Shown here: positions 7,554 to 17,426 of the stretch, one piece after another | Position numbering within the stretch: the first letter of the stretch is position 1 | Layout: every line of letters starts with the position of its first letter | From: Oscillospiraceae bacterium | GTDB lineage: Bacteria > Bacillota > Clostridia > Oscillospirales > Oscillospiraceae | DNA: 53,769 bases | NCBI GenBank assembly: GCA_017516005.1 | Contig: JAFWDU010000004.1 | Location: 1-53,769 of the forward strand | Reading direction: 5' to 3' | The notes under the pieces: generated by a model | The model's input: the letters and a program-made list of their open reading frames with translations, nothing else | Told to the model about the DNA's origin: nothing | Database searches by the model: none | Made by a program: the position numbers and the translations under genes

Positions 7554-8513
7554 GTGAAAGAATTTAAGATCGGCGCAAACGACGCAGGCCAGCGTCTGGA
7601 CCGTTTTCTTGCAAAAGCGGTGCCCCTGCTTCCCGCCTCCCTGAGTCAGAAGTACATCCGTCTCAAGCGGGTCAAAGTGAACGGGAAAGGTTCCTCCCGG
7701 GATTACCGGCTGCAATCGGGTGACCAGCTTCAATTATACATCAACGACGAGTTTTTTGAAACGCCCAAAGCGGAAAATGCCTACCTGACCGTCTCCTCGC
7801 CAAAGCTGAATATCGTATATGAGGACGAGAACCTCCTTCTGGTAGACAAGCGTCCCGGACTTGCGGTGCATCCCCATGACGGAGCTGAGTACGGAAAGAC
7901 GCTCATTGACCATATTCAGGCCTACCTTTATGCAAAGGGAGAGTGGAAGCCCCGTGAGGAGCACTCTTTCACGCCTGCTCTTTGCAATCGCATTGACCGG
8001 AATACGGGAGGCATTGTGATCGCGGCAAAGAATGCGGAAGCGCTCCGGATTCTGAACCAGAAAGTCGCCGACCGGGAAATCGAGAAGCGCTACCTCTGTC
8101 TGGTGCACGGCCGTCCCTCCCCTGCGGAGGGAAAGCTGGAAGGCTTTCTGTTTAAGGATGCAAAACAGAACCGTGTCTATATCACAAAGCAGTCACAGCC
8201 GGGAAGCCGGACCGCGGTGACACTCTATAAAACTCTGGAAACCAGAGGCGGTCTCTCTCTTGTGGAATGCGAGCTGGTCACCGGGCGCACCCACCAGATC
8301 CGTGCACAGTTTGCCGCTGCTGGACATCCCCTGTACGGTGACGGCAAATACGGAAAGAGTGACAAACAGCAGCCCTATCAGGCGCTGTATTCCTACCGCC
8401 TCCGGTTCGCGTTCCGCACGCCCGCCGGCCTCCTGCAGTATCTGGACGGGCGGGAGTACCAGGTGAAGGATGTCTATTTTCTGAAAGATTTCCGGGATCA
8501 GGGAGGCAGATGA
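7554..8513 (+). CDS. RluA-family 23S rRNA pseudouridine synthase
   Basis: A 319-residue enzyme that isomerises uridine to pseudouridine in RNA. An N-terminal S4-like RNA-binding region (about 1-75, with GQRLDRFL) precedes the synthase domain. That domain contains RIDRNTGGIVIAAKN, which carries the catalytic aspartate, and VTGRTHQIRAQF. The GTG at 7554 follows AGAGGCGGTGA; the much longer open frame upstream overlaps DUF177 and the divergent promoter and is rejected. Target position (RluC- or RluD-like) cannot be read from sequence. A second family member is at 28754-29665. Confidence 0.85.
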   Translation: MKEFKIGANDAGQRLDRFLAKAVPLLPASLSQKYIRLKRVKVNGKGSSRDYRLQSGDQLQLYINDEFFETPKAENAYLTVSSPKLNIVYEDENLLLVDKRPGLAVHPHDGAEYGKTLIDHIQAYLYAKGEWKPREEHSFTPALCNRIDRNTGGIVIAAKNAEALRILNQKVADREIEKRYLCLVHGRPSPAEGKLEGFLFKDAKQNRVYITKQSQPGSRTAVTLYKTLETRGGLSLVECELVTGRTHQIRAQFAAAGHPLYGDGKYGKSDKQQPYQALYSYRLRFAFRTPAGLLQYLDGREYQVKDVYFLKDFRDQGGR

Positions 8514-8552
8514 CGGCTTTCCCACCATTCTCTGGAGAAAGGAGTCGCATCG

Positions 8553-9557
8553 GTGCAGACAAGTTCCATTCTGATGCAGACGCTCTGCGTTTCCTGCGCA
8601 TGCCACTGCCGTTACTGTCTCCTGTCCTGGGACGGACACACGGCAGGTGCGGACTGGGATCGGAGCGTCCGATTTGCGAGGGGTTTTCAGGACTGGCTGA
8701 AGCAGAATCGGCCGGATCTTTCCTTCTCGTTTTCCTTCGGCTACTCCATGGAGCATCCGGATCTGAAAGGCGCGCTCAGAACGCTGCGGGAAATTGGAAG
8801 CCCCCAGGCATCCTATCTTCAATGCGACGGTCTGCGGATGCGCACGGAAGAGGAGTGCAAAGAATTCGCCGGGATGCTCCGGGCGGAAGGCGTGCAGGCT
8901 CTGAATTTTACGATTTACGGGGAACGGGCATACCATGACCGTTTTGCCGGCCGCGGCGGGGATTTTGATCTGCTCCTGCGTCTCATGAATGCAGCCGGTC
9001 GGGAAGGTATGGAAATCAGTGCCGGCGTTCCCCTGACAGCCGATAATCTTTCACAGGTTTCTGAACTGATTCCGTTTCTGGAATCTCTTCCCGCCGCACC
9101 GCACATTTTTCTGTTTATTCCTCACGGCGAAGGCCGCGGAGCCAAACTGCAGCCGTTCCGCCTGAAGGAGGAAGCCTTTCTCGCTCTCCCCGACTACGTA
9201 CGGGCTCTGCTCAACTGCAGCCTGTTCCGGCCGGAACGGGAATGGATCGAAGGCGGCTTCTATCAGGAGGAAACACAACGGACTCTGATTCTTTCTCTTC
9301 AGACTCAGTGTATGGCTCGTTATGAGGCGATGACTCCTGCCGATCTGATCCGGGAGGCGGAAGAACTGGATGACGCATACTACCGTGCGTTTCCGCCGTT
9401 TCAGGAACTTGCTCTGCGCTACGGAGATCCTGAGAGCACGCTTCTGTACCGTCAGCGGGATCTTTTCCACTATTACCGCAGACAATACGCCGCCGAATTC
9501 GGCGTAGAGGTGTACGATGTCACGGATGAACGGCAGACCGGCAGCAGGCGGTTCTAA
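8553..9557 (+). CDS. Radical SAM domain protein of unknown substrate
   Basis: A 334-residue protein with the CxxxCxxC cluster at Cys15, Cys19 and Cys22, which would hold the 4Fe-4S cluster that cleaves S-adenosylmethionine. The middle part fits a TIM-barrel-like core. No C-terminal auxiliary cysteine cluster is seen, which argues against a SPASM-type peptide maturase. The GTG start at 8553 follows AGAAAGGAG. It lies 39 bases after the RluA gene and before galM. The neighbours do not reveal the substrate. Confidence 0.65.
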   Translation: MQTSSILMQTLCVSCACHCRYCLLSWDGHTAGADWDRSVRFARGFQDWLKQNRPDLSFSFSFGYSMEHPDLKGALRTLREIGSPQASYLQCDGLRMRTEEECKEFAGMLRAEGVQALNFTIYGERAYHDRFAGRGGDFDLLLRLMNAAGREGMEISAGVPLTADNLSQVSELIPFLESLPAAPHIFLFIPHGEGRGAKLQPFRLKEEAFLALPDYVRALLNCSLFRPEREWIEGGFYQEETQRTLILSLQTQCMARYEAMTPADLIREAEELDDAYYRAFPPFQELALRYGDPESTLLYRQRDLFHYYRRQYAAEFGVEVYDVTDERQTGSRRF

Positions 9558-9678
9558 GCTGTGCCGGACGCAGTCGCTTCTTCTTTCTCGCTTGTGTGCT
9601 TTTTTCCCCTTCATTTCTTTTCCGGTCTTCGGCAGAAGGCGGAGCCAATTATGACAGATATTACAGGAGAGTAGAACA

Positions 9679-10692
9679 ATGGATATTTCAAGATCATTCT
9701 TTGGAAACACGGCCGCGGGAGAACCGGTCTCTCTCTACACGCTCCGAAACAGCTGCGGCGCGGAAGCCGGCATTCTGGATCTTGGCGCTGCCGTCCAGTC
9801 TCTGCGTGTGCCCGCCCCAGGCGGGATCCGCGACGTAATCCTTGGCTATGATGACGCGGCATCCTATGAAAATCAGGACAGCTACATGGGCGTAACCGTC
9901 GGCAGAGTGGCCAACCGGATTGCGGGTGCCTGCATCACTCTGGGCGAAGAAACGTTCCGTCTCACTGCCAATGAGGGCAGCAAATGCCACCATGGCGGCG
10001 TTCCGGGATTTGGAAAGCGTATGTGGACACGGAAGGAAGACGCCGACCGGCTGATCCTGACCTATCACTCCCCTGACGGCGAGAGCGGATTCCCCGGCAG
10101 CCTGGACGTGAGCGCCAGCTTTCTTCTGACGGAGGACAATGCCCTGGAGATTAAATACTCCGCTGTTTCAGACCGGGATACCCCGATCAGTCTCACCAGT
10201 CACTGCTATTTCAATCTGCTCGGTCATGACGCCGGCACCCTGAAAGGGCACACGCTCCAGATCCATGCCGATAAAGCGCTGCAGCTGGATGATCAGCTGG
10301 TTCCCAACGGCGTATTTGACCATGTTGCCGGCACTGATCAGGATTTCCTGGAGATGCGGCCGCTGATCGCAGATCCGGACCATCCGCACGATCTGAACTT
10401 TGTGATCGGCACTGCTCCCTGGACGCCTCTGCGGATTGTCGCATCAGCGGCCGCAGACGGGCTTCAGATGGACTGCCTGACCACACAGCCCGGCCTCCAG
10501 CTGTATACCGCCGACGCGCTTGAACCTACGCCCGGAAAAGGCGGCACCGTCTATCAGACCTTCGGCGCATTCTGTCTGGAAGCGCAGAACTGGCCGGACG
10601 CGGTTCACCATTCTGACTTTCCCACCTGCATTCTGCGTGCCGGAGAGACCTATCAGCAGAAAATCGTCTATCAGTTTCATGCCATTCCCTGA
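9679..10692 (+). CDS. galM: Aldose 1-epimerase (galactose mutarotase)
   Basis: A 337-residue enzyme interconverting alpha and beta anomers of aldoses before phosphorylation. VGRVANRIAG, HHGG near residue 107, TSHCYFNL with the family catalytic histidine, and CLEAQNWPDA with the catalytic glutamate are all present. Length is normal. A GGAGAG site precedes the ATG. No other galactose genes are nearby, so it may act on glucose or other sugars. It lies about 120 bases after the radical SAM gene and shortly before the methionine operon. Confidence 0.9.
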   Translation: MDISRSFFGNTAAGEPVSLYTLRNSCGAEAGILDLGAAVQSLRVPAPGGIRDVILGYDDAASYENQDSYMGVTVGRVANRIAGACITLGEETFRLTANEGSKCHHGGVPGFGKRMWTRKEDADRLILTYHSPDGESGFPGSLDVSASFLLTEDNALEIKYSAVSDRDTPISLTSHCYFNLLGHDAGTLKGHTLQIHADKALQLDDQLVPNGVFDHVAGTDQDFLEMRPLIADPDHPHDLNFVIGTAPWTPLRIVASAAADGLQMDCLTTQPGLQLYTADALEPTPGKGGTVYQTFGAFCLEAQNWPDAVHHSDFPTCILRAGETYQQKIVYQFHAIP

Positions 10693-10731
10693 CGGTCTGG
10701 CTTCGCACACCCCGAAAGGACGTGACTATTC

Positions 10732-13089
10732 TTGGATCTGCAAACACTGCTTTCCTCTGAATTCGTATTTCTGGACGGCGGCATGGGCACCATGCTTCAA
10801 AGGCATGGACTGCGCGGCGGCGAACTTCCGGAACTGCATAACCTCACCCATCCCGGCACGGTAAAGGAAATTCACCGTGCCTATCTGGAAGCCGGCAGCC
10901 AGATTCTCTATACCAACACCTTCGGCGCTTCCGCACGCAAGCTGGCTTCCGCCGGCCATACCCCGGAAGAAGTAATCTCTGCCGCGGTTGCCATCGCACA
11001 TCAGGCGGCTGATGACCGCTCCGCGCTGGTTGCCCTGGACATCGGTCCCATCGGCGCGCTGATGACACCCGCCGGAGATCTCTCCTTTGACGAAGCCTAT
11101 GATCTGTTTGCGCAGCAGGCTGCCGCCGGCGCCGCAGCTGGCGCAGATCTCATTGTGATTGAGACCATGTCGGATCTGCAGGAGGCGCGCGCCGCCCTTC
11201 TTGCTGCGAAGGAGCAGACTTCTCTTCCCGTGTTCGTAACTATGAGCTTTGAGGAAAACGGCCGAACCTTTACCGGCACTTCGGCGGAAGCCATGGCAGA
11301 GGTGCTCTCCGGTCTGGGCGCGGACGCCATCGGCGTCAACTGCTCTCTGGGTCCTGTCCAGCTGATCCCTATTGTCCGCCGAATCGGAGCGCTGACTCGG
11401 CTGCCCCTGATTGTCAAGGCAAATGCCGGGCTGCCGGACGCGCGAACCGGCCGCTACGATATGGGCGCGCAGGCCTGGGCGGACGCCATGCTTGCCTGCG
11501 CAGATGCGGGCGTGCAGTTCATTGGCGGCTGCTGCGGCACCACGCCGGAATACCTCTCCGCGCTTCGAATCGGTATGAACGGAAAACAGCGCGCGGCCAG
11601 AGAATTTGACGGACGCAGCCGCGTTGCTTCCGCGGAGGACTGCCTCACACTCGACCGTGTTGCCGTCATCGGCGAGCGCATCAACCCCACAGGCAAAAAG
11701 CGTTTTCAGCAGGCGCTTCGGGACGGAGATCTGGATTACGTCTGCCAACAGGCTGTCTCTCAGGAGGATGCCGGCGCAGACATTCTGGACGTGAATGTGG
11801 GCGCGCCGGGTGTGGAGGAAGCGGTCATGATGGCCCGCGTCGTCGACGCCCTTCAGAGTGCCACTTCCCTGCCGCTCCAGATTGATTCCGGCAATCCGCA
11901 GGCTGTGGAAGCCGGACTCCGCCGTTTCCCGGGCAAGGCGATCGTGAATTCCGTGGACGGCACCGCCGCTTCCCAGGCGTCAATCTTTCCGCTTGTCAAA
12001 AAATACGGCGCCGCTCTGGTCTGCCTGACTACAGACGAGAACGGCATTCCCCCAAAAGCGGAAGACCGCTTTGCCATTGCACAGCGGATTGTCTCCGCTG
12101 CCAGGGCGGCCGGTATTGAGGAGCGGAATCTGTTCATTGACTGTCTGACGCTTACCGTCTCCGCCCAGCAGGACGCCGCTGCGGAAACGCTCCGCGCGGT
12201 GGAGATGGTGCACAGAAACCTTGGCCTTCATACCGTTCTCGGTGTGAGCAACATCTCCTTCGGCCTTCCCAACCGGGAGCTTCTCAACCGCAGTTTTCTT
12301 GCCATGGCTCTTCACAGCGGCCTGGATCTGCCTATCCTGAACCCCAATCTGGGCGCCATGATGGATACCGTTGCCGCTTACAATGTCCTCTCCGGCGCGG
12401 ATGCAGGCTGCGTGTCCTATCTGGAGCGGGAAAGCACCGCCGAGCAGGCATCTGCCCCCGCCCAGGCTGTTCTGGATCTTGGCGCGGCCATTGAGAAAGG
12501 TCTCGCCGCGGAGGCGAAAACGCTTGCGGCCGAAAAAATCCGCACCGCGCCGTGTCTGGACGTCATCGATCAGGATCTGGTTCCCGCATTGGACCGGGTG
12601 GGCAAAGGCTATGAGTCCGGCCGGCTGTTCCTGCCGCAGCTGCTCCGCGCGGCGGATGCCGCCAGTGCGGTATTTGAGGTGCTCCGCGAGAAAATGGCAG
12701 CCGACGGGATGACAGCCGACAAAGGAACCATTGTCTTGGCAACCGTACAGGGCGACGTGCACGACATTGGAAAAAACATTGTCAAGGCGCTTCTGTCCAA
12801 CTACGGCTACCGGGTCGTGGATCTCGGGAAAGACGTCCCGCCCGAAGAGGTTGTACGGACCGCCATCGCGGAAAACGCGCCTCTGGTCGGTCTGAGTGCG
12901 CTGATGACCACTACGCTTCCCAGTATGGAGCGAACCATTCAGGCGCTCAGGGCCTCCGGCCATCCCTGTACCATCATGGTCGGCGGCGCCGTGCTGACGC
13001 CGGAATACGCCAGTCAGATCGGCGCAGACTACTATGCAAAGGACGCCCAGCAGTCCGTAAAAATCGCCCAGACTGTTTTCGGCAGGTGA
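10732..13089 (+). CDS. metH: Cobalamin-dependent methionine synthase lacking the reactivation domain
   Basis: A 785-residue cytosolic enzyme transferring methyl from methyl-tetrahydrofolate via cobalamin to homocysteine. Domain order: homocysteine/zinc domain (about 1-290; zinc ligands Cys204, Cys267, Cys268), pterin-binding domain (about 305-560; GERINPTGKK at its start), then the cobalamin cap and binding domains (about 580-785; DVHDIGKN with the cobalt-ligand His677). The C-terminal AdoMet reactivation domain of E. coli MetH is absent, as in many anaerobes. The TTG start follows GAAAGGA. The next gene begins six bases after the stop, so the pair is co-transcribed. Confidence 0.92.
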   Translation: MDLQTLLSSEFVFLDGGMGTMLQRHGLRGGELPELHNLTHPGTVKEIHRAYLEAGSQILYTNTFGASARKLASAGHTPEEVISAAVAIAHQAADDRSALVALDIGPIGALMTPAGDLSFDEAYDLFAQQAAAGAAAGADLIVIETMSDLQEARAALLAAKEQTSLPVFVTMSFEENGRTFTGTSAEAMAEVLSGLGADAIGVNCSLGPVQLIPIVRRIGALTRLPLIVKANAGLPDARTGRYDMGAQAWADAMLACADAGVQFIGGCCGTTPEYLSALRIGMNGKQRAAREFDGRSRVASAEDCLTLDRVAVIGERINPTGKKRFQQALRDGDLDYVCQQAVSQEDAGADILDVNVGAPGVEEAVMMARVVDALQSATSLPLQIDSGNPQAVEAGLRRFPGKAIVNSVDGTAASQASIFPLVKKYGAALVCLTTDENGIPPKAEDRFAIAQRIVSAARAAGIEERNLFIDCLTLTVSAQQDAAAETLRAVEMVHRNLGLHTVLGVSNISFGLPNRELLNRSFLAMALHSGLDLPILNPNLGAMMDTVAAYNVLSGADAGCVSYLERESTAEQASAPAQAVLDLGAAIEKGLAAEAKTLAAEKIRTAPCLDVIDQDLVPALDRVGKGYESGRLFLPQLLRAADAASAVFEVLREKMAADGMTADKGTIVLATVQGDVHDIGKNIVKALLSNYGYRVVDLGKDVPPEEVVRTAIAENAPLVGLSALMTTTLPSMERTIQALRASGHPCTIMVGGAVLTPEYASQIGADYYAKDAQQSVKIAQTVFGR

Positions 13090-13095
13090 TAAATC

Positions 13096-14862
13096 ATGAA
13101 TGTAAGAGAGAAACTCTCCCGCGGCCTTCTCCTTTTTGACGGCGCTATGGGGACGTACTTTGCCGAACAGGAAGACCGGGAGGCCTCCGCCTGCGAACTG
13201 GCGAATCTGAATGCGCCGGATGCCATTCTTGCCATTCATAAAGCATATATCCGGGCAGGCTGCGACGCCATCAAGACAAACACCTTTGCCGCCAGTCCGG
13301 AAGGCCTGGACCTCCCGCTTCCGCGTGTGCTGGACATTATCCGTGCAGGCTGGAAGATTGCCGTTCAGGCTGCGGAAGGCACAGATGTCAGCATTTTTGC
13401 CGACGTCGGGCCGATTCCTCCCGGCGAAAACGGGGAGTCGGCAGAAGCGTATTACCCTATATTGGATCAGTTTCTGGATCTCGGCGCAGAGAATTTTCTC
13501 TTTGAGACCTTTGGATCCACGGAGTTCCTTCCCGAACTGAGCGCCTACCTCAAAGCCCGAAATCCGGATGTCTTTATTCTGTGCTCTTTTGCCGTCATGC
13601 CGGACGGTTATTCCCGTCAGGGCGTGCCCTGCGAGCGTCTGTTCTCCGCCATGGAAGCGGATTCCAATGTGGATGCCTACGGACTCAACTGTGTATCCGG
13701 TCCGAACCACATGCGGCGGCTGCTCGCCTCAATACCGAAGGGAAGCAAGCCGCGGTCTGCCATGCCCAACGCCGGCTATCCCACTGTGGTCTCAGGACGT
13801 TCCTTCTACGGAAGCTCTTCCGGCTACTTTGCGCAGCAGCTCCGCGGGCTTCGCCAGGACGGCATGGAGATCCTTGGCGGCTGCTGCGGCACGACGCCCG
13901 AATTCCTTGCACGCGCCAAAGCAGCCTTGGATCTGGCGCTCCGCATTGAGGTTCCGGCTCCTGTCACGCAGAAGACGGAGCAGCAGCTGCTGCCCAATCA
14001 TTTCTGGGATAAACTGGAGCGGGGCGAAAAAGTGGTCGCGGTCGAACTGGATCCTCCGATCAACTCCGATATTCGTTCCTTCCTGGCCGGTGCGGAGGCT
14101 CTGCAGAGCGCCGGTGCGGATGCGATTACCCTTGCAGACTGTCCCGTTTCACGCGCCAGAGCGGACAGCAGCATGCTGGCTGCCAAGCTTCACCGGGAAC
14201 TGGGCATTGAGACGATTCCCCATCTGACCTGCCGCGACCGGAATATCAACGCCACGAAGGCACTCCTTCTGGGTCTGAATATTGAGGGTGTCAATAATGT
14301 CCTTGTTGTCACAGGGGATCCCGTCCCCTCCTCAGAGCGCAGTCAGATCAAGAGCGTGTACAGCTTCAACGCGCCGAAGCTTGCCAGCTTTATCCGGGAT
14401 CTGACACCGGATCTGGCGGGCGGCCCTTTCCGTGTCTACTGCGCGCTGAATGTGAACGCGCCGAATTTTGAGGCGCATTTGAATTATGCAAAAAAGAAGC
14501 TGGAGGCCGGTGCATCGGGTTTTCTGACGCAGCCCGTACATTCCGCGGAGGCGCTGGAAAATATCCGGCTGGCGCATCAGGAACTGAACGGAAAGATTCT
14601 TGGCGGTCTTATGCCCATTGTCTCCTACCGGAATGCCGTTTACATGACAGGTGAAATTGCCGGCATCCGGGTTCCGGAAGAACTTGCGGAGCGCTACCGG
14701 GATCTGAGCCGTGAGGAAGCGGAGGATCTAAGCGTGGAGATCACCCTGGATTTTGCACGGCGCATGTCCGGCTTTGTGGACGGATATTATCTGATTACAC
14801 CTTTCATGCGGACCGGTCTGATCGGACGGATTGCCGGACGAATCAAATCGGAACTGCTCTGA
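13096..14862 (+). CDS. Bifunctional homocysteine S-methyltransferase / methylenetetrahydrofolate reductase
   Basis: A 588-residue YitJ-type fusion. The N-terminal homocysteine methyltransferase domain (about 1-285) keeps all three zinc ligands: Cys199, Cys263 and Cys264. The C-terminal part (about 305-588) is a MetF-like barrel that reduces 5,10-methylene- to 5-methyl-tetrahydrofolate, with VAVELDPP at its start and LVVTGDP in the middle. It would feed methyl groups to the MetH encoded six bases upstream. The methyltransferase domain duplicates the one in MetH. A strong terminator follows. Confidence 0.9.
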   Translation: MNVREKLSRGLLLFDGAMGTYFAEQEDREASACELANLNAPDAILAIHKAYIRAGCDAIKTNTFAASPEGLDLPLPRVLDIIRAGWKIAVQAAEGTDVSIFADVGPIPPGENGESAEAYYPILDQFLDLGAENFLFETFGSTEFLPELSAYLKARNPDVFILCSFAVMPDGYSRQGVPCERLFSAMEADSNVDAYGLNCVSGPNHMRRLLASIPKGSKPRSAMPNAGYPTVVSGRSFYGSSSGYFAQQLRGLRQDGMEILGGCCGTTPEFLARAKAALDLALRIEVPAPVTQKTEQQLLPNHFWDKLERGEKVVAVELDPPINSDIRSFLAGAEALQSAGADAITLADCPVSRARADSSMLAAKLHRELGIETIPHLTCRDRNINATKALLLGLNIEGVNNVLVVTGDPVPSSERSQIKSVYSFNAPKLASFIRDLTPDLAGGPFRVYCALNVNAPNFEAHLNYAKKKLEAGASGFLTQPVHSAEALENIRLAHQELNGKILGGLMPIVSYRNAVYMTGEIAGIRVPEELAERYRDLSREEAEDLSVEITLDFARRMSGFVDGYYLITPFMRTGLIGRIAGRIKSELL

Positions 14863-14915
14863 CTTTTCCAACTGCTGAATCGGCAAGAATTTCTCGCCCA
14901 TCAGGCATGGCAGTC

Positions 14916-14979
14916 AAAGAGAAGCCTGGAAGCCACGACTCGGGAAACTCCCTGTTCATGGCTTCCAGGCTTCTCTTTT
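14916..14979 (+). terminator. Terminator of the methionine operon
   Basis: A perfect 20-bp stem (arms 14916-14935 and 14959-14978) ending in CTCTTTTC, flanked by a further 8-bp pairing (CCCATCAG and CTGATGGG). Confidence 0.8.
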
Positions 14980-15017
14980 CTGATGGGTTCCCTGCCGTAA
15001 CCCATCCCGTTTTGTTG

Positions 15018-15275
15018 TCAGTTTCCTGAACGAACACCGTACACTTCCCGCAGGCTGTTCAGCCATTCCGTCATTTCCGTACGTCCCTCCTGTGTCAGGG
15101 GGAAGGAACGTGTCTGTTCGATCGTACTCTTTTCCATGCAGTACGGTCCGCGCCAGATCTGGGCGGAGATCTCTTCCTCCGAAGGTGTAAGCAGAAACCG
15201 AAGCTCCTTCCAGGACCCTGTGAAACTGTTTCCGTTTTCAAAGAAGTGCAGTACCGGTACGTAAACCTCATCCAT
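15018..15275 (-). CDS. Small protein of unknown function downstream of the pentapeptide gene
   Basis: An 85-residue soluble protein (MDEVYVPVLHFFENGNSFTG at the N-terminus), with no signal peptide or membrane segment and no recognised family. GAGGA precedes the ATG at suitable spacing. It begins nine bases after the pentapeptide gene, so it is the third gene of DUF1846-pentapeptide-unknown. The close spacing and good ribosome site support a real gene; the function is open. Confidence 0.7.
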   Translation of the reverse strand: MDEVYVPVLHFFENGNSFTGSWKELRFLLTPSEEEISAQIWRGPYCMEKSTIEQTRSFPLTQEGRTEMTEWLNSLREVYGVRSGN

Positions 15276-15284
15276 ATTGTATCC

Positions 15285-15893
15285 TCACATTATTTTCAGT
15301 CCCAGAATTGCCGCAATGGAGGCGGCCTGTTCCCGACTGACGATCAGTCCCTGCAGCTCCATCGGTGCAAACAGAGCCCCGTCGATCACGCATTTCCGCA
15401 GATCCACGCTGGACAGCTCAGCATGCATGAAATCCGCCCGGGTAAAATCCGCTTCCAGCGTGCATTTCTGAAAACGGGTTCCGGAAAACACAGCCTCTTT
15501 CAGACTGCTTTCCACAATAGTGCAATCCTTCATTCTCGAAAGGGAGAAGTTGCAGTACTGGGCCTGTGAACCAATCAGCGCGCAGCCGCTCAGGCTGGCG
15601 CTGATAAATGATGCGCCTGTCATGCGGCAGTTGGTAAAGGTGACATTCTTCAGTCCGGCGTCCCGGAAATCCACTCCGTTCAGATCACAGCCAACGAAAT
15701 TGACATCCTCCAGGGTGGCTCTCTCAAAGGAGCATTCCGGGAAACGGCACTGGGAAAAGTCACAGTTCTGAACATCCTGTCCTTCCAGCGCAAGACAGCC
15801 CAGGATTTCCCCCGACAGCGTGGCATTCCGGACATCATAGCCATCCTGGATCAGTTTCCGAAAATCCTCCGCCGATAACTCACGCATTCTCAT
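15285..15893 (-). CDS. Pentapeptide-repeat protein
   Basis: A 202-residue protein with successive A(D/N)LxX-type repeats from about residue 35 to 185 (for example CDFSQCRFPECSFERATLE and DLNGVDFRDAGL), predicting a right-handed quadrilateral beta-helix. No signal peptide or transmembrane segment is present. Such proteins act as scaffolds or gyrase-protecting mimics, but nothing here points to either. Its start overlaps the DUF1846 stop by four bases (ATGA), indicating translational coupling. Confidence 0.85.
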   Translation of the reverse strand: MRMRELSAEDFRKLIQDGYDVRNATLSGEILGCLALEGQDVQNCDFSQCRFPECSFERATLEDVNFVGCDLNGVDFRDAGLKNVTFTNCRMTGASFISASLSGCALIGSQAQYCNFSLSRMKDCTIVESSLKEAVFSGTRFQKCTLEADFTRADFMHAELSSVDLRKCVIDGALFAPMELQGLIVSREQAASIAAILGLKIM

Positions 15894-17371
15894 TTGTGAT
15901 ACAGCCGGCTGGTCTGATATACCGGTTCCGAAGTCAGATTCGTACCCAGCTTCTTGAATACGCTCTCATCCACCGATGAGAGAATGACGGAGGTGTGCAC
16001 CTGGCAGCCGGCAAGATTGCCGATCTGCTGCATGGCGAGCTCCGCCGTCGGATTGGTCACGGCACAGATGGAAAGCGCGATAAGTACCTCGTCCGTATGA
16101 AGCCGGGGATTTTTGTTGCCCAGATGATTCACCTTGAGGTCCTGAATCGGCTCCAGAACCGCAGGTGAGATCAACTCAATGCGGTCGTCAATATTGGCAA
16201 GACGCTTCAATGCATTCAGAAGCGCTGCGGAACTGGCACCGAGAAGATCCGAGGTCTTTCCCGTCACAACCGTGCCGTCCGGCAGCTCGATGGCAGTTGC
16301 GGGACCGCCGGTCAGCTCCGCGGCTGTCAGCGCCGCAGGAACGGTCCTCCTGTCTGCTGTCGTCAAGCCGAGGCTGTTCATCATCATCTCCAGCTTGTGC
16401 ACCTGATTCACATCGCCGTTTCCCTTGCGAAGGGAGCACTGTGCCTCGTAGAAGCGGCGGATAATTTCCTGCTTGGACGCCTCGCAGCACGCCTCGTCGT
16501 CCACGATGGCATAACCTGCCATGTTGACGCCCATATCCGTGGGGCTCTTATAGGGGCAGGTACCGTAAATCTTCCGGAACATTGTCTCCACAACCGGGAA
16601 AATCTCAATATCACGGTTATAGTTTACGGTTGTCTCTCCGTAGGCATCCAGATGGAAATGGTCAATCATGTTCACGTCAGCCAGATCCACTGTAGCCGCT
16701 TCATAGGCCACATTGACCGGATGCTTCAGGGGCAGATTCCAGATGGGGAACGTCTCAAACTTTGCGTAGCCGGCCTGGATACCGCGAAGATGATCCTGAT
16801 ACAGCTGGCTCAGGCAGGTCGCCATTTTTCCGCTGCCCGGGCCGGGCGCTGTTACGACAACCACAGGGCGGCTGGTCTGGATATAGTCATTTTTCCCGAA
16901 GCCCTGATCCGATATAATCAGGGAGACGTTCGTGGGATAGTCCGCAATGGGATAGTGGCGGTAGGTCCGCACGCCCAGATTTTTCAGCTTGCGTTCAAAT
17001 TTTTCCGCGGAGGGCTGGGCGGAATACTGGGTCAGAACAACACTTCCCACATAAAGGCCGTACTCCCGGAACGCATCAATAAGGCGCATGACGTCCAGAT
17101 CATAGGTGATACCCAGGTCACCCCGCACCTTGTTCTTTTCGATGTCGTTGGCGTTGATCGCAATAACGATCTCCGCTTCATCCTTCATCTTCAGAAGCAT
17201 CTGCATTTTGCTGTCCGGATGGAATCCCGGAAGCACACGGGACGCGTGATAGTCATCAAACAGTTTTCCGCCGAATTCGAGATACAGTTTTCCGCCGAAG
17301 GAATCCACACGCTCCCGGATTCGCTGGGTCTGCAGAGTGAAATATTTTTCGTTGTCAAAGCCGATTTTCAT
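15890..17371 (-). CDS. DUF1846 family protein
   Basis: A 493-residue cytosolic protein, full length for DUF1846, which is common in Firmicutes. APGPGSGKMATCLSQLYQDH near residue 180 resembles a nucleotide-binding loop. GNKNPRLHTDEVL and further conserved blocks lie near the C-terminus. The in vivo reaction is not established. The ATG at 17371 follows GGGGAGGGAG and is preferred over an upstream ATG that would overlap the predicted promoter. It is the first gene of a three-gene unit. Confidence 0.85.
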   Translation of the reverse strand: MKIGFDNEKYFTLQTQRIRERVDSFGGKLYLEFGGKLFDDYHASRVLPGFHPDSKMQMLLKMKDEAEIVIAINANDIEKNKVRGDLGITYDLDVMRLIDAFREYGLYVGSVVLTQYSAQPSAEKFERKLKNLGVRTYRHYPIADYPTNVSLIISDQGFGKNDYIQTSRPVVVVTAPGPGSGKMATCLSQLYQDHLRGIQAGYAKFETFPIWNLPLKHPVNVAYEAATVDLADVNMIDHFHLDAYGETTVNYNRDIEIFPVVETMFRKIYGTCPYKSPTDMGVNMAGYAIVDDEACCEASKQEIIRRFYEAQCSLRKGNGDVNQVHKLEMMMNSLGLTTADRRTVPAALTAAELTGGPATAIELPDGTVVTGKTSDLLGASSAALLNALKRLANIDDRIELISPAVLEPIQDLKVNHLGNKNPRLHTDEVLIALSICAVTNPTAELAMQQIGNLAGCQVHTSVILSSVDESVFKKLGTNLTSEPVYQTSRLYHK

Positions 17372-17397
17372 AAAACTCCCTCCCCAATTCGCCTTAT

Positions 17398-17426
17398 ATT
17401 TTATCCCGCATCCGAAAAAAAAGCAA
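17398..17426 (-). promoter_or_regulatory. Predicted promoter of the DUF1846 operon
   Basis: On the minus strand, TTGCTT (17426-17421) and TAAAAT (17403-17398) with a 17-base spacer. Confidence 0.6.

Noticed and set aside
11980..13710. 576-codon open frame on the minus strand
   Set aside because: It lies antisense to metH and the MTHFR fusion, with no domain pattern or ribosome site.
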